From Chitinophagaceae bacterium (GTDB lineage: Bacteria > Bacteroidota > Bacteroidia > Chitinophagales > Chitinophagaceae): a stretch of DNA of 13,707 nucleotides. The stretch spans positions 1 to 13,707 of the forward strand of contig JAEUVI010000026.1 of the NCBI GenBank assembly GCA_016787105.1, read 5' to 3'. The position numbers and the translations under genes are program-made. Position 1 is the stretch's first letter, and every line of letters begins with the position of its first letter. Below, one piece after another: positions 12,854 to 13,707 of the stretch. Under the pieces are notes generated by a model. That model was not told the origin of the DNA and did not search any database. It saw only the letters and a program-made list of their open reading frames with translations.

Positions 12854-13707
12854 CTATACAACAACAGCATTTACCAGCTTTTTTATTTTTTCCAGTCCCG
12901 TTTTGGCAACTGTCAGTGCGTCTTGTTTCCAGTAGGTCTCATTGAAGAGCTCAAGTGACAACACTTTTGTACCCCCTATTGCTTTCAAATCGCTGAGAAT
13001 TTGTTTCAGCGGCGCAGCGCCATCACCGGGATATACCCTATCGCTATCATTTTGCTCATCTACCGGTTTATCGCGGGGATAATCATTGATATGAATAATC
13101 TCAATTGCCTTACCATTTACCAGCTTGAGACCATTAAAACCTGAACCACCCCGAAAAAGATGATATACATCGGGAAGTATTCTTGCATCTGCATCGTTTG
13201 CGGCAGCAGCAATGGCGAGCGCCTGCCCAAGATTGTACAAGGTGCCGGAAGCACCCCAAAACTCCAGCTGGGGCATTACATTATATTTCCTTCCCAGCGC
13301 AAGTATCTCACGGTATCGCATACCTGCTTTCTGAAAATCTAACGGTTCTCCTTTTTCAACACCGGCCGGCGGCGCCGCTATACGGCGGCAACCTAAAGCA
13401 GCCATCAGCTTCATTTCTTCTTCCAATTGTACTAATGCGGCCTTACGCTTATCTTCATCATCGCTCATCCATGCAGTAAAGCTGATAAGGTTTTCCGCTT
13501 TTATTTTCCTTGCTGACATTAAAGCTGCCAGCGATTGAATAGTATTTCCTTTTTTCAGGTAATCCTGTATATCACTTATCCATAGCTCTACCCCATCATA
13601 ACCGGCTTTTGCTGCTATTTCGATATAACCTTGCAAACCTGGTTGCTGCCCACTGATAGTACTTGTATTAAGGCAAAAACGGAAAGGCCCTTTTGGAGCT
13701 GCTGCCG
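12854..13707 (-). CDS. Sugar phosphate isomerase/epimerase-like TIM-barrel protein, 5' end outside the window
   Basis: The frame stays open to the right edge, so the start lies outside; the TTG at 13636 is internal, because the 23 codons before it (AAAPKGPFRFCLNTSTISGQ...) look like family sequence. The 283 visible residues match xylose-isomerase-like TIM barrels (AP endonuclease 2 family). Numbering from the first complete codon, likely metal ligands are E148 in QLEFWG, D179 in PDVYHLFRGG with H182, H205 in IHINDYPRD and E252 in LSLELFNE, one per strand in the usual order. The family isomerises or epimerises sugars and related compounds; the substrate is unknown. The Ala-rich stub at the edge could be the end of a signal peptide, as some Bacteroidota homologues are exported, but that is inference. 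The C-terminus is complete (stop at 12854). Confidence 0.86.
   Translation of the reverse strand, partial: AAAPKGPFRFCLNTSTISGQQPGLQGYIEIAAKAGYDGVELWISDIQDYLKKGNTIQSLAALMSARKIKAENLISFTAWMSDDEDKRKAALVQLEEEMKLMAALGCRRIAAPPAGVEKGEPLDFQKAGMRYREILALGRKYNVMPQLEFWGASGTLYNLGQALAIAAAANDADARILPDVYHLFRGGSGFNGLKLVNGKAIEIIHINDYPRDKPVDEQNDSDRVYPGDGAAPLKQILSDLKAIGGTKVLSLELFNETYWKQDALTVAKTGLEKIKKLVNAVVV

Noticed and set aside
13634..13636. TTG as the start of the TIM-barrel gene
   Set aside because: The frame is open to the window edge and the 23 preceding codons look like the first barrel strand, so the true start lies outside.
1..13707. Defence island, phage or mobile-element region
   Set aside because: There is no transposase, integrase, restriction, toxin-antitoxin or phage gene; Uma2 alone is not evidence of a defence system.

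Overview
The window looks like chromosomal DNA of a Bacteroidota bacterium, most likely near Chitinophagaceae. The reasons are several candidate -7 promoter boxes of the TAnnTTTG type with little Shine-Dalgarno use, short-lobox lipoproteins, a secreted carboxypeptidase-regulatory-domain protein, a Cys-cluster PheS, a MutL with a divergent C-terminus, and interspersed intergenic repeats (CGCAAAG inverted repeat, CCCTGAG..GAAGGG hairpin) that I associate with this phylum. This placement rests on recognition, not on a search. I see no tRNA, rRNA, CRISPR array, transposase, phage gene or secretion cluster.

Layout. 1-1502 (minus): start of a secreted GH3 beta-N-acetylhexosaminidase that runs off the left edge. 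1581-2177 (minus): small lipoprotein of unknown function. 2295-2834 (plus): Uma2-family nuclease-fold protein. 2886-4766 (plus): mutL with a TTG start and a repeat-derived linker. 4789-6081 (minus): PBP4-type D-Ala-D-Ala carboxypeptidase. 6096-7154 (minus), 14 bases upstream of it: a Gfo/Idh/MocA oxidoreductase broken by one in-frame TAA. 7285-8424 (minus): ureohydrolase-fold protein with an incomplete metal site. 8534-9562 (plus): pheS, divergent from the previous gene. 9563-9833: gene-free spacer with two repeat elements. 9834-10679 (plus): 3-hydroxyacyl-CoA dehydrogenase. 10722-11729 (plus): extended SDR. 11768-12844 (plus): secreted carboxypeptidase-regulatory-domain protein. 12854-13707 (minus): sugar phosphate isomerase/epimerase-like TIM barrel, cut by the right edge.

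The genes do not form one pathway. Two concern the cell wall (GH3 amino-sugar hydrolase, PBP4), two are central information genes (mutL, pheS), two are acyl-CoA or NAD(P) redox enzymes in tandem, and two belong to sugar-related families. I found no convincing new multi-gene system. The points most worth a second look are: a degenerate heptamer repeat inside the reading frames of both mutL and pheS, encoding LTT units spaced seven residues apart in each protein; a ureohydrolase that appears to have lost metal ligands; a single nonsense codon in the oxidoreductase; a MutL without recognisable endonuclease motifs; and -7-like boxes lying only a few bases from several start codons, which suggests very short or absent leaders.
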